From Phytoactinopolyspora halotolerans (GTDB lineage: Bacteria > Actinomycetota > Actinomycetes > Jiangellales > Jiangellaceae): DNA of 64,000 bases. Position numbers and translations under genes: made by a program. How positions within the stretch are numbered: the stretch's first letter is position 1; every line of letters begins with the position of its first letter. Below, in pieces: positions 51,807-59,870 of this stretch. The stretch is from the NCBI RefSeq assembly GCF_010550675.1, contig NZ_JAAGOA010000030.1, forward strand, positions 1 to 64,000, written 5' to 3'. The notes under the pieces are model-generated. The model was not told the DNA's origin. It saw only the letters and a program-made list of their open reading frames with translations, and searched no databases.

Positions 51807-53392
51807 GCGGCAGCACAGGCGGCCAGCTGCTGGCCGAAGCCAAGCGGCGACGCACCTTTGCCGTCATCAGCCACCCCGACGCCGGAAAGTCCACGCTGAC
51901 CGAGGCCCTTGCCCTGCACGCGCGGGTCATCGCCGAAGCAGGCGCCGTGCACGGCAAGGCTGGACGCAAGAGTGTGGTGTCCGACTGGATGGAGATGGAA
52001 CAAACCCGCGGGATCTCCATCACCTCCGCCGCCCTGCAGTTCGCCTACTACGACTACGTGGTCAACCTGCTCGACACGCCCGGCCACGCCGACTTCTCCG
52101 AGGACACCTACCGTGTGCTCGCCGCCGTCGACTGCGCGGTCATGCTGCTCGACGCCGCGAAGGGGCTCGAACCGCAGACGCTCAAACTGTTCGACGTGTG
52201 CCGTTATCGCGGTATACCGGTGATCACCTTCATCAACAAATGGGACCGGCCCGGCCTGACCGCGCTGGAACTCTGCGACCAGCTCGAAAACCGGATCGGG
52301 CTGCAGCCCACCCCGCTGACATGGCCGGTGGGCGAAGCGGGGCACTTCCGAGGACTGCTCGACCGCCGCAGCGGAGACATGGTGACCTTCGAACGCGCTC
52401 CGGGCGGAGCGCGCATCGCCGCTGAACGCCGGCTCACCCCCGATGAAGCCCGCGGATACGGCGCCGACTGGGACACGGCAATGGAGGAAGCTGCCCTACT
52501 CGACGAGCACGACGACGCTTCGTTCCTGGCAGGCAAGACCACACCGTTACTCTTCGGCGCCGCGGTAGCCAACATCGGCGTCAGCCACCTGCTCAACGTC
52601 CTCGCCGAGCTGGCGCCTGCCCCGGCCGCTCGGCCCGACAAGACAGGCACACCGAGGCCCGTGGAGGCGCCCTTCTCGGCGCTGGTGTTCAAGGTCCAGG
52701 CCGGCATGGACAAAGCACACCGGGACCGGGTCGCGTTCATGCGTGTCTGCTCCGGGCGGTTCGAGCGGGGCTCCGTGGTCACCCACGCCGCCACCGGGCG
52801 CCCGTTCGCCACCAAATACGCCCAAGCCATCTTCGGGCGGGAACGCGACACCCTCGACCTCGCCTACCCGGGCGACATCGTGGGCCTGGTCAACGCCTCG
52901 GCGCTGCGGCCCGGGGACACCCTGCACGACAAGCAGGCACCGGTCGAGTTCGCCGGCATGCCGTCGTTCGCGCCGGAACACTTCGCCGTCTGCCGCGCCG
53001 TTGACACGGGACGGTCCAAACAGTTCCGGCGAGGTATCGAGCAGCTCGAGCACGAAGGCGTCGTCCAGATCCTGCGCTCGGACCTACGCGGCGACGCCGC
53101 CCCCGTGCTGGCCGCGGTCGGCCCACTGCAGTTCGACGTCGCCGCCCACCGGCTCGAGCACGAGTTCGGCTCAGCCGTACGGCTGGAACGCCTGCCCTAC
53201 TCCCTGGCACGCCGCACCCGATCCGAGGACCGCGACACGCTCGACGCCGAACACGACGTCGAAGTGCTCGAACGCGGAGACGGTGCGCTGCTCGCCCTGT
53301 TCAGCGACAAGTGGCGACTGTCCTCCGTACAGCGACGACACCCCGACCTCCTCCTCGAACCGCTGGTCGCCGGCGGCGAAGGCGAGACCTGA
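51803..53392 (+). CDS. prfC: Peptide chain release factor 3 (translational GTPase)
   Basis: 529 residues. G1 SHPDAGKSTLTEAL, G2/switch region QTRGISITSAALQF, G3 DTPGHADF, G4 NKWDRP. Domain 2 and the RF3 C-terminal domain follow (FAPEHFAVCRAVDTGRSKQFRRGIEQLEHEGVVQ). It releases RF1/RF2 from ribosomes or resolves stalled complexes. Its length and motifs are those of bacterial RF3 rather than elongation factor G or tetracycline-protection proteins. It is coupled to a MerR regulator and a zinc-ribbon gene, unusual for housekeeping prfC. Confidence 0.9.
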   Translation: MSGSTGGQLLAEAKRRRTFAVISHPDAGKSTLTEALALHARVIAEAGAVHGKAGRKSVVSDWMEMEQTRGISITSAALQFAYYDYVVNLLDTPGHADFSEDTYRVLAAVDCAVMLLDAAKGLEPQTLKLFDVCRYRGIPVITFINKWDRPGLTALELCDQLENRIGLQPTPLTWPVGEAGHFRGLLDRRSGDMVTFERAPGGARIAAERRLTPDEARGYGADWDTAMEEAALLDEHDDASFLAGKTTPLLFGAAVANIGVSHLLNVLAELAPAPAARPDKTGTPRPVEAPFSALVFKVQAGMDKAHRDRVAFMRVCSGRFERGSVVTHAATGRPFATKYAQAIFGRERDTLDLAYPGDIVGLVNASALRPGDTLHDKQAPVEFAGMPSFAPEHFAVCRAVDTGRSKQFRRGIEQLEHEGVVQILRSDLRGDAAPVLAAVGPLQFDVAAHRLEHEFGSAVRLERLPYSLARRTRSEDRDTLDAEHDVEVLERGDGALLALFSDKWRLSSVQRRHPDLLLEPLVAGGEGET

Positions 53393-53394
53393 TC

Positions 53395-53748
53395 ATGACA
53401 CGATCCTTCGACTGCCCCACATGTGGCACCGACGACGACGTATACGGCACACGCGTCGACGACGACCGCATCATGCTCAGATGCGAACGATGCGCAGCCG
53501 AGTGGCCCCGCGACGAGACACAGCGATGCGCTACCTGCTCAGGTACCGACATCTCCACCGTCCCGCGTGCTGTGCTGGCCGGGGGCCGGGCCACCGTCCA
53601 GTCCATCGTCGGCCGCCAAGACGTCCCGGTATGCGCAGTCTGCGACCGAGAAGCGGTCGAGACCTACACCCTCCGTGGGCACGCCCTGCCGCCGGGCCAC
53701 ATCACGGCCGCCTCTCAGCCCAGGGATACACACGATGAGCGGGAGTGA
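53395..53748 (+). CDS. Four-CxxC zinc-ribbon protein
   Basis: 117 residues. Four CxxC pairs: CPTC near residue 7, CERC near 30, CATC near 45, CAVC near 79. Two zinc ribbons are likely. It begins 2 bp after the RF3 stop, so it is co-transcribed and probably translationally coupled. Zinc ribbons of this kind often bind RNA or ribosomal partners. The family is not recognised. Confidence 0.7.
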   Translation: MTRSFDCPTCGTDDDVYGTRVDDDRIMLRCERCAAEWPRDETQRCATCSGTDISTVPRAVLAGGRATVQSIVGRQDVPVCAVCDREAVETYTLRGHALPPGHITAASQPRDTHDERE

Positions 53749-53787
53749 GAGATCGCTCACCTTACCGGACCGTCACCCTTACGCCAC

Positions 53788-53796
53788 GGTAGAGTC
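53788..53796 (+). promoter_or_regulatory. TAGAGT -10 box upstream of the HelR-like gene
   Basis: GGTAGAGTC with TAGAGT at 53790-53795, about 94 bp before the GTG at 53889. It matches the string upstream of the gene at 51250. No rifampicin-associated element inverted repeat is visible around it. Confidence 0.45.
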
Positions 53797-53888
53797 GGCA
53801 CTTCGGCGAGCGCCCATCTCATAGGTGCGTGTCACTCGGGACAACCGACGCCACCGAATCAATCGACTGCACCAGGAGGCTTCTGTCC

Positions 53889-55928
53889 GTGTCTGAGCTC
53901 GACCTGCAGGCCGAGATCGACCATCACCACCGCGTGCGCGAGGTCATGGCGGCCATGCGCCAATCGACCGTCGATCGCATGGAGAAGTTCGAAGCCGACT
54001 TCATCGAGAGCAAACGAAACCGCTTCGCCGATGATGCCGGCCCGGATCACAACCTGGCTCAAGCTATGGCCAAGCGTCGTGACGGTCGCTTGGCCGAGCT
54101 CGCGGAGCGTGATGTGCCGATGTTCTTCGGGCGGCTGTGGTTCGATTCGGGCGCCGATTACCACGTGGGTCGGCTGCACGTCGCAGACGAGAACGACGGC
54201 TCCCAACCGCTGGTGGTGGACTGGCGCGCCCCGGTGGCCGAGCGCTTCTACCGGGCGTCGGTGCACACGCCGCTGGAAGTGACCCGCCGCCGACGCTTCG
54301 GTTTCCGCGGCTCCGTCCTGACCGGATTCGAGGACGAGGATCTCTCCCTCGGCCATGAAGGCGGGTCCGATCTGCTCGCCACGGAGATCGAGCGGCCACG
54401 CACCGGGCCGATGCGCGACATCGTCGCCACGATCCAGCCCGAGCAGGACGAGCTCATCCGGCGAGACCTCGACACCACCCTGTGCGTGCAGGGAGCACCA
54501 GGAACCGGTAAGACGGCCGTCGGGTTGCACCGCGCGGCTTGGCTGCTCTACACCTACACGGACAGGCTGGAACGCAGCGGCATGCTCGTGGTCGGGCCGA
54601 ACGAGAACTTCCTCAGTTACATCGCCCAGGTTCTGCCTGCGCTCGGCGAGCGGTCCGTATGGCAGGTGACCGTCGACCGGCTCACCGGTGCTGCCGACGC
54701 ACCAGGGCAGGATGCCGACGACGTCGCGCTCCTCAAACACGACGCACGGATGGCCGAGGTGTGCCAGCGCGCGGTCTGGCAGCACCTCGGCCGCGCCGAG
54801 GAACCCCTTGTCGCCCCCTATGAAGGCAACCGGCTGGCACTCGGCTTCGACTACCTCACCGACGCCATCGACCGGGCGCGCACCTCCGCCCGCACCTGGG
54901 AAGCCGGACGCAAGTCCCTCGAGCAGACCATCCTGCACGGCCTCATGAGCCAGTACGAGTCCCGCACCCGGCGCACCGCTGACGGCCGCTGGAAGGCCGC
55001 GATGAAGCGACACCCCAACGTCAAGCAGTTCCTCGACACCGTGTGGCCACGCCTGACCGCCAAAAGGGTGCTGCGCAGGCTCACCACCAACGAGACGTTC
55101 CGATCCGACGTCTGCGCCGGGTTACTCAAGGCCGACGAGGCCGATCTGCTCCACACCACCAACCGGGCATCCAAACCCACCGCAGCCGACGTCCTCCTGC
55201 TGGACGAGATCGAGGCCCAGCTACGCCCGCTTGCGCCGGAGCGAACGTACGGCCACATCGTGGTCGACGAGGCGCAGGACCTCTCGCCGATGCAGTGCCG
55301 CGCGATCGCACGGCGCACCGCGAACGGGTCGCTCACCGTCCTCGGCGACCTCGCACAAGGGACGACCCCCTGGGCCGCACCCGACTGGCCCACACAGATG
55401 AGACACCTCGCTCACGACGACGCCGAACACACGGAACTGGCCACGGGGTACCGCGTTCCCGCGGCGATCATCGACCTCGCCAATCAAGTCCTGCCACATC
55501 TCGGCGTGACTGTCTCGCCGGCGCGCTCCATCAGGTCCGACGGCGCACTCGAACTGATCCACGCCGAGGACATCCCCACGGCGACGGCCGACGCCGTTCA
55601 GCGCGCATTGGCCGACGAAGGTCACGTCGGAGTCATTGCCACCGACCACGTGATCGAGGCCGTCCGCGCGATCATGCCCACCAGTGACCGCGTTGACCTC
55701 GTCCCATCCGCTATCGCCAAGGGTCTGGAATTCGACCACGTCGTGCTCGTCGAGCCCACCGACATCGCCGAGGCGACCAGCGACGGCATGGAACGGCCAA
55801 GCATCGGGTTACGACACCTCTACGTCGCCCTGACCCGCGCCGTCTCCTCACTCACCATCGTCCACACCCGGCCGCTCCCGCCCGAACTGGACCCCTCCGC
55901 GGCCACGACCACCGCCACAGCCACCTAA
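53889..55928 (+). CDS. HelD/HelR-like UvrD-family ATPase (RNA polymerase recycling or rifampicin-protection type)
   Basis: 679 residues. An N-terminal coiled coil (residues ~1-60, charged) precedes the ATPase: Walker A CVQGAPGTGKTAVGLHRAAW, Walker B YGHIVVDEAQDLSPMQ, motif III LTVLGDLAQGTTPW, and the C-terminal helicase box KGLEFDHVVLVEP with RHLYVALTRAVSSL. This layout is that of HelD-like RNA-polymerase-binding proteins; the actinomycete HelR subgroup displaces rifamycins. The GTG start follows AGGAGG by 9 bases. The gene's stop overlaps the convergent LacI stop. Confidence 0.82.
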   Translation: MSELDLQAEIDHHHRVREVMAAMRQSTVDRMEKFEADFIESKRNRFADDAGPDHNLAQAMAKRRDGRLAELAERDVPMFFGRLWFDSGADYHVGRLHVADENDGSQPLVVDWRAPVAERFYRASVHTPLEVTRRRRFGFRGSVLTGFEDEDLSLGHEGGSDLLATEIERPRTGPMRDIVATIQPEQDELIRRDLDTTLCVQGAPGTGKTAVGLHRAAWLLYTYTDRLERSGMLVVGPNENFLSYIAQVLPALGERSVWQVTVDRLTGAADAPGQDADDVALLKHDARMAEVCQRAVWQHLGRAEEPLVAPYEGNRLALGFDYLTDAIDRARTSARTWEAGRKSLEQTILHGLMSQYESRTRRTADGRWKAAMKRHPNVKQFLDTVWPRLTAKRVLRRLTTNETFRSDVCAGLLKADEADLLHTTNRASKPTAADVLLLDEIEAQLRPLAPERTYGHIVVDEAQDLSPMQCRAIARRTANGSLTVLGDLAQGTTPWAAPDWPTQMRHLAHDDAEHTELATGYRVPAAIIDLANQVLPHLGVTVSPARSIRSDGALELIHAEDIPTATADAVQRALADEGHVGVIATDHVIEAVRAIMPTSDRVDLVPSAIAKGLEFDHVVLVEPTDIAEATSDGMERPSIGLRHLYVALTRAVSSLTIVHTRPLPPELDPSAATTTATAT

Positions 55929-56977
55929 TCCTGCCGGGGCTCCCGGCTTCGTGCATGCTGGGTGACGACATCGACGTGCACGACCACCCTGGATGCGGGA
56001 CGCTCTGCCCGTTCCTCTCCGCCGGCCGACCGCTCATCCAGACGCCGCAGGAGAAGCTCGCCGGCGCCGCGGCCCATCTGCTCGGCGTCGAAACTGACGT
56101 ACGTCATGCTCCGGTCCAGCAGGCTGGCGTATTCGAGGTCATCGAAGGCCGCGAAACCTATCTGGTCACGGGAGCCGATGGCGCGCAGGACGCCGAGGGC
56201 CAAGCGGTTGTTCGCGGCGAAGATCGCCGTCGGTGGCGTCGACAGTCGCAGCATGCGCGCCGCGGCCGCCTCGGCCGTGACGGTGTCGGTACCGGAGCGA
56301 TCGACGTAGCGACTTGTGACCCGGACGCCCTGCTCGTCGAGTGCGGCGCAGTAGCCGCGGTACCGCTCGGCTCCGGTGTATGCGGCCGGCGGGGTGCCGA
56401 TGAAGGCGATCCGTCTGTGCCCCTCCGCCAGCAGACGACGCGTCACCTCGTGGGCGCCCCCGAAGTCGTCCACCAGGACGCAGTCCGCATCGAGGCCGAC
56501 GGGCGGCCGGCCGGCCAGCACCACCGGTGTGCCGCGCATCGCCGGCTCGTTCATGTGGCTGTGGTCGTAACTCGAGGGCACCACGACAATGCCGTCGACG
56601 CGCCGTTCAAGCAGGTTCTGTACGAGCTCTCGCTCGCGGTCCGGGTCCTCTTCGGTGTTTCCCAGGATGACCCGCTTGCCACGCTTCTCGATGACCTCCT
56701 CCACGCCGAGCGCGAGACGGGAGTAGAAGGGGTTCGAGAAGTGTGTGACCACGACGCCGATCAGATCGGAGCCGCGACCGAGCTTGAGGCTGCGGGCGGA
56801 GTCATTGGGCCGGTATCCGAGCTCATCCACCGCCTCGAGCACTCTGGCTCGGGTCGCGGCGGATACCCCGGTGTCGCCGCGCAGCGAGCGGGACACCGAC
56901 ATCGGGCTCACGCCCGCCCGCCGGGCGACGTCACTGAGGGTCGGGCGGCGGGACGGTCCCGGTGCGGTGGCGGTCAC
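55925..56977 (-). CDS. LacI-family repressor of the mannoside locus
   Basis: 350 residues. Helix-turn-helix TLSDVARRAGVSPMSVSRSL, then the hinge YRPNDSARSLKLGRGS, and a periplasmic-binding-type effector domain (LIGVVVTHFSNPFYSRLALGVEE). GTG 56977 follows AGGAGG by three bases. It overlaps the ROK stop by 4 bp. It is third in the operon with the ROK kinase and ManA-like isomerase, and is expected to bind the operators at 59686 and 59798. Confidence 0.9.
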   Translation of the reverse strand: MTATAPGPSRRPTLSDVARRAGVSPMSVSRSLRGDTGVSAATRARVLEAVDELGYRPNDSARSLKLGRGSDLIGVVVTHFSNPFYSRLALGVEEVIEKRGKRVILGNTEEDPDRERELVQNLLERRVDGIVVVPSSYDHSHMNEPAMRGTPVVLAGRPPVGLDADCVLVDDFGGAHEVTRRLLAEGHRRIAFIGTPPAAYTGAERYRGYCAALDEQGVRVTSRYVDRSGTDTVTAEAAAARMLRLSTPPTAIFAANNRLALGVLRAIGSRDQIGFAAFDDLEYASLLDRSMTYVSFDAEQMGRGAGELLLRRLDERSAGGEERAERPASRVVVHVDVVTQHARSREPRQD

Positions 56978-57930
56978 GCTCCTCCTTCCTCGCTGGCGAA
57001 CGCGCCGGCGACCGCGCCGGCCAGCGCGCATCCCTCGGTGTCGGGCTCATAGACCAGCAACGGCGGTGCTTCCTCATACCCGAGACCGCGGCGCAGGGAC
57101 GGTTCGATGACGTCCCAGGAGCGGGAGATGGAGCCGCCGACGACGACCGCCGTCGCGCCGAAGCTCTCCAGGAAGGGCCGCATCGTCCGCCCCAGGCTCA
57201 CCATGGCGTCGTCGAGTGCGCTCCGAGCCGCGGACTCGTCGCGGCGGGCGCGTTCCGCCACCTCTTTGACCCCATCGACCGACCGGCCCGTGGCCGCCCG
57301 GTACGCCGCGACGATGGCACGGGTGGACACGACATCCTCCAAGGGACGACCGCCATAGAACAACACGTGTGGGCGGCCTCCGGGGATGACGTTCTCCGCT
57401 TCGGGGACGAGCCGACCGTCCACGGCGAACGAACAGCCGACGCCGGTCCCCAGGGTCAGGGCCATGCACCGGGAATGGCCTGCGATCGAGCCGCCGGACA
57501 GGGCGCCCAGCAGGAAGGCGTCGGCATCGTTGGTGAATCGTACGCGATCGGCCGGCACTCCCAACCGCTCCGCCAGCGTGGCGCGGACGTCGACGCCGTA
57601 CAGCGACGCGAACTTTCCCACGCCGTCGAACCAGGCAACGCCGCGGTCATAGTCGAAAGGACCCGGAACCGCCAGTCCCCACGTGCCGACACCGTTCGGC
57701 CCGATGTCGACGGTCTGGGCGGCGATACGTGCGCCGACCGCGGCCAGGGCCACGATGACGCTGTCGCCACTCGTGTCGGAATCGATCGGCCGGCGCTGAC
57801 GGGATCCGTCCACGATCCGCAGGCTGCCGGTGTCGATGAGCGCTCCGGTGACATGACCTCCGCCCAGTTCGAGAGCTCCCGCGACGGCGACCTCGGCCGG
57901 AGCAGCGGAGCCCGTCGTCTCGATACCCAT
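56974..57930 (-). CDS. ROK-family sugar kinase lacking the zinc motif
   Basis: 318 residues. ROK fold: GALELGGGHVTGALID at the N-terminus, catalytic Asp in TNDADAFLLG, and ALTLGTGVGCSFAVDG. The usual zinc-binding CxCGxxGC element is absent; its place reads VIPGGRPHVLFYGGRPLEDV. In mannoside clusters such a kinase phosphorylates mannose or another monosaccharide. GGGAGG precedes the ATG, which overlaps the isomerase stop by one base. Confidence 0.87.
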   Translation of the reverse strand: MGIETTGSAAPAEVAVAGALELGGGHVTGALIDTGSLRIVDGSRQRRPIDSDTSGDSVIVALAAVGARIAAQTVDIGPNGVGTWGLAVPGPFDYDRGVAWFDGVGKFASLYGVDVRATLAERLGVPADRVRFTNDADAFLLGALSGGSIAGHSRCMALTLGTGVGCSFAVDGRLVPEAENVIPGGRPHVLFYGGRPLEDVVSTRAIVAAYRAATGRSVDGVKEVAERARRDESAARSALDDAMVSLGRTMRPFLESFGATAVVVGGSISRSWDVIEPSLRRGLGYEEAPPLLVYEPDTEGCALAGAVAGAFASEEGGA

Positions 57931-59654
57931 CAGTCCTCCCGAATGACGGATCGTACGACGCGGGTCATCGTCGTTCCAGTCCGCCGGACGGCATAACTGC
58001 CCACGCTCGCGGGCACGACGAGCGTCTCAGCATAGGCGAGGTGGTGCGATGCGCCGGCGTCCAGCTCGATCGTCACCCCCTCGCCCTGCACCACGTTGAG
58101 GACGTGGAAGCCGTCGTCGGTGTTCGTCCACACCGGTGTCGGACTGTCCAGCTCAAGCCGGCGGACCTCGAAGAACATCTGCGGCAGCGCACCGAGCAGC
58201 TCGTCCCGCCAGCCGGTGCCACGACGCAGCTCACGCGGACGCTGCACGAGGTCGCGGACGACGGCCTCGCCGGTGCGCTCCCGGTCGAGGTTGGTGAAGG
58301 CATGGTCGACGTGCACGGGACGCCGCGCGCCCGCCGCGTCGGTGCGCAGCCAGTCGTAGAACCGCAGCGAGTACAGGTACGGGGTCGCGCTGATCTCCAG
58401 CACCACGTTACCGGCCCCGCTGCCGTGCGGCGTTCCCGCGGGAATGAGAAACAACTGGTGCTCATCGGCGGGGAAGGTCTGCACGTACTGCTCGATGTCG
58501 AACTCGGCACCGTGATCCTCGGCGTGGTGCGCCTGCTTGGCGAACACGCCCACGTCGACGCCTTCCCGCAGGCCGAGGAACACCCGGGAACCGGGCGAGC
58601 TCGACATCAGGTAATAGGTCTCGTGTTGCGTATAGGGCCAGCCGAAGACCCGGCGCATGTAGTCGGGCTGCGGATGGCAATGCACCGAGAGGTCGCTGCC
58701 GCCCTGGGTATCGAGGTAGTCGAACCGGATGGGAAAGCTCGACCCGAAGGTGCGGTGCACACGGGCGCCCAGAACATCGACGGGATGCCGGGAGACCAAG
58801 AGCTGCAGCGGCACTTCGGCGGCGAGCCGGCCGTCGCCGATGAGGATCCCGGACTCCGGCGCGATGAGCTCATAGCCCAGGGCGGTGTTGGGCGCTTCAC
58901 GGTGCATGCCCAGCGTCCGTTGCGCCCAATGCCCGCCCCACGGCGTGGAGTTGAACCAGGTCCGCGTCCGGAACGGACGGTGTGCCAGTTGCCTGAGCGT
59001 CGCGGCCAGCGTGTCACCATGCAGCTGAGCCGGGGCGGCCGGCTCCTGCATGTCCAGCCACCGGGCCATGCCATCCGTCACCGCGTCACGATGGCGGTCC
59101 AGGAGCGGCCAGTCGACATAGAACAACCGCCGGGTGGTGGCAGGGCCGTCATCGGCGCCCTGGCCGAGGTTCACTCCTACGCCCTCGGCAACCGCCCGCT
59201 CCGCGTGCCTTTTCGGCAGGTCTGCGTACCAGAGGACATCATGCTCGGCGAACGCGGCGCCCGGACCGATCACCACGCGAACGTCGGCTACACCGGTGGC
59301 ATCCGACGGGCCCGGCCGACGGTCGAACAGGTCCGAAAGCTGAAGGGACGGTATCGACTCGAAGTCCGGGTCCGCCTTCAGCGCCATCGACGACGTCCGG
59401 GCCAGGACCTCCTTCCACGGCGCCAACGCGTCGGCCGCCCGGGAGAACGATATGGTCCGTCCGGCGCCGCGAACGGCATCCCCCAGGCCACGGACCAGCT
59501 CATCCCAGGCCAGGATCACCGGGCCCTCGACCGCCAGAACGCATGGGACGTCCGGTAGTGCAGCCGCTGCGGCGGCCCAGCCCCGCTCGACGTGTCCGTC
59601 AATCGGCGCGTACGTCACACACGCGTCGTACACAGGGGCAGGAGGACTCGCCAT
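57930..59654 (-). CDS. manA: Class I mannose-6-phosphate isomerase-like protein with N-terminal extra domain
   Basis: 574 residues, much longer than ~390 for ManA. The C-terminal cupin part (residues ~215-574) carries the metal motif SVHCHPQPDY and HETYYLMSS, PAGTPHGSG and AETLVVPASVGSY. The N-terminal ~200 residues form a separate alpha/beta part (VPCVLAVEGPVILAWDELVRGL) like a P-loop-free nucleoside-kinase fold. The reaction would convert mannose-6-P to fructose-6-P after the ROK kinase. AGGAGCC precedes the ATG. First gene of its operon. Confidence 0.85.
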   Translation of the reverse strand: MASPPAPVYDACVTYAPIDGHVERGWAAAAAALPDVPCVLAVEGPVILAWDELVRGLGDAVRGAGRTISFSRAADALAPWKEVLARTSSMALKADPDFESIPSLQLSDLFDRRPGPSDATGVADVRVVIGPGAAFAEHDVLWYADLPKRHAERAVAEGVGVNLGQGADDGPATTRRLFYVDWPLLDRHRDAVTDGMARWLDMQEPAAPAQLHGDTLAATLRQLAHRPFRTRTWFNSTPWGGHWAQRTLGMHREAPNTALGYELIAPESGILIGDGRLAAEVPLQLLVSRHPVDVLGARVHRTFGSSFPIRFDYLDTQGGSDLSVHCHPQPDYMRRVFGWPYTQHETYYLMSSSPGSRVFLGLREGVDVGVFAKQAHHAEDHGAEFDIEQYVQTFPADEHQLFLIPAGTPHGSGAGNVVLEISATPYLYSLRFYDWLRTDAAGARRPVHVDHAFTNLDRERTGEAVVRDLVQRPRELRRGTGWRDELLGALPQMFFEVRRLELDSPTPVWTNTDDGFHVLNVVQGEGVTIELDAGASHHLAYAETLVVPASVGSYAVRRTGTTMTRVVRSVIRED

Positions 59655-59685
59655 GTTCGGCTCCTCGGTCTGATCCGGTCAGGAT

Positions 59686-59697
59686 GGTATCGCTACC
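59686..59697. promoter_or_regulatory. LacI-type operator upstream of the manA-ROK-lacI operon
   Basis: GGTATCGCTACC, an imperfect palindrome with GGTA/TACC ends. The reverse complement of the second copy at 59798-59809 differs at only one base. It lies 32 bp upstream of the isomerase start. Confidence 0.65.
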
Positions 59698-59718
59698 GTA
59701 ACCCTAACCTCACTCTTC

Positions 59719-59733
59719 GCACATGTCATGTGC
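59719..59733. promoter_or_regulatory. 15-bp perfect palindrome in the divergent promoter
   Basis: GCACATGTCATGTGC has perfect 7-bp arms about a central T. It lies midway between the two LacI-type operators and may bind a second regulator. Confidence 0.45.
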
Positions 59734-59781
59734 TGAAATCCCCGATCAGAGGACTTTATAAAATTAGTTGATTTACAGGTC

Positions 59782-59809
59782 TTGTCGGTAAGGCGTAGGT
59801 AGCGATAAC
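59782..59809 (+). promoter_or_regulatory. Promoter with overlapping LacI operator
   Basis: TTGTCG (59782-59787) and GATAAC (59804-59809) with a 16-bp spacer. The operator GGTAGCGATAAC (59798-59809) overlaps the -10, so repressor binding would block polymerase. It drives the solute-binding operon starting at 59871. Confidence 0.6.
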
Positions 59810-59870
59810 GTCACTGCCAAGTTTGTGTGCGGAGTCCAGGAGCCAATGACGAGACCCGACGGAGGTCCGC

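Noticed and set aside
51803-53392. Tetracycline-type ribosomal protection protein (Tet(M)/OtrA)
   Set aside because: The length (529 residues) and C-terminal domain match RF3, not the ~640-residue EF-G-like protection proteins.
53749-53888. Rifampicin-associated element before the HelR-like gene
   Set aside because: No long GC-rich inverted repeat of that type is visible; only a -10-like TAGAGT is seen.
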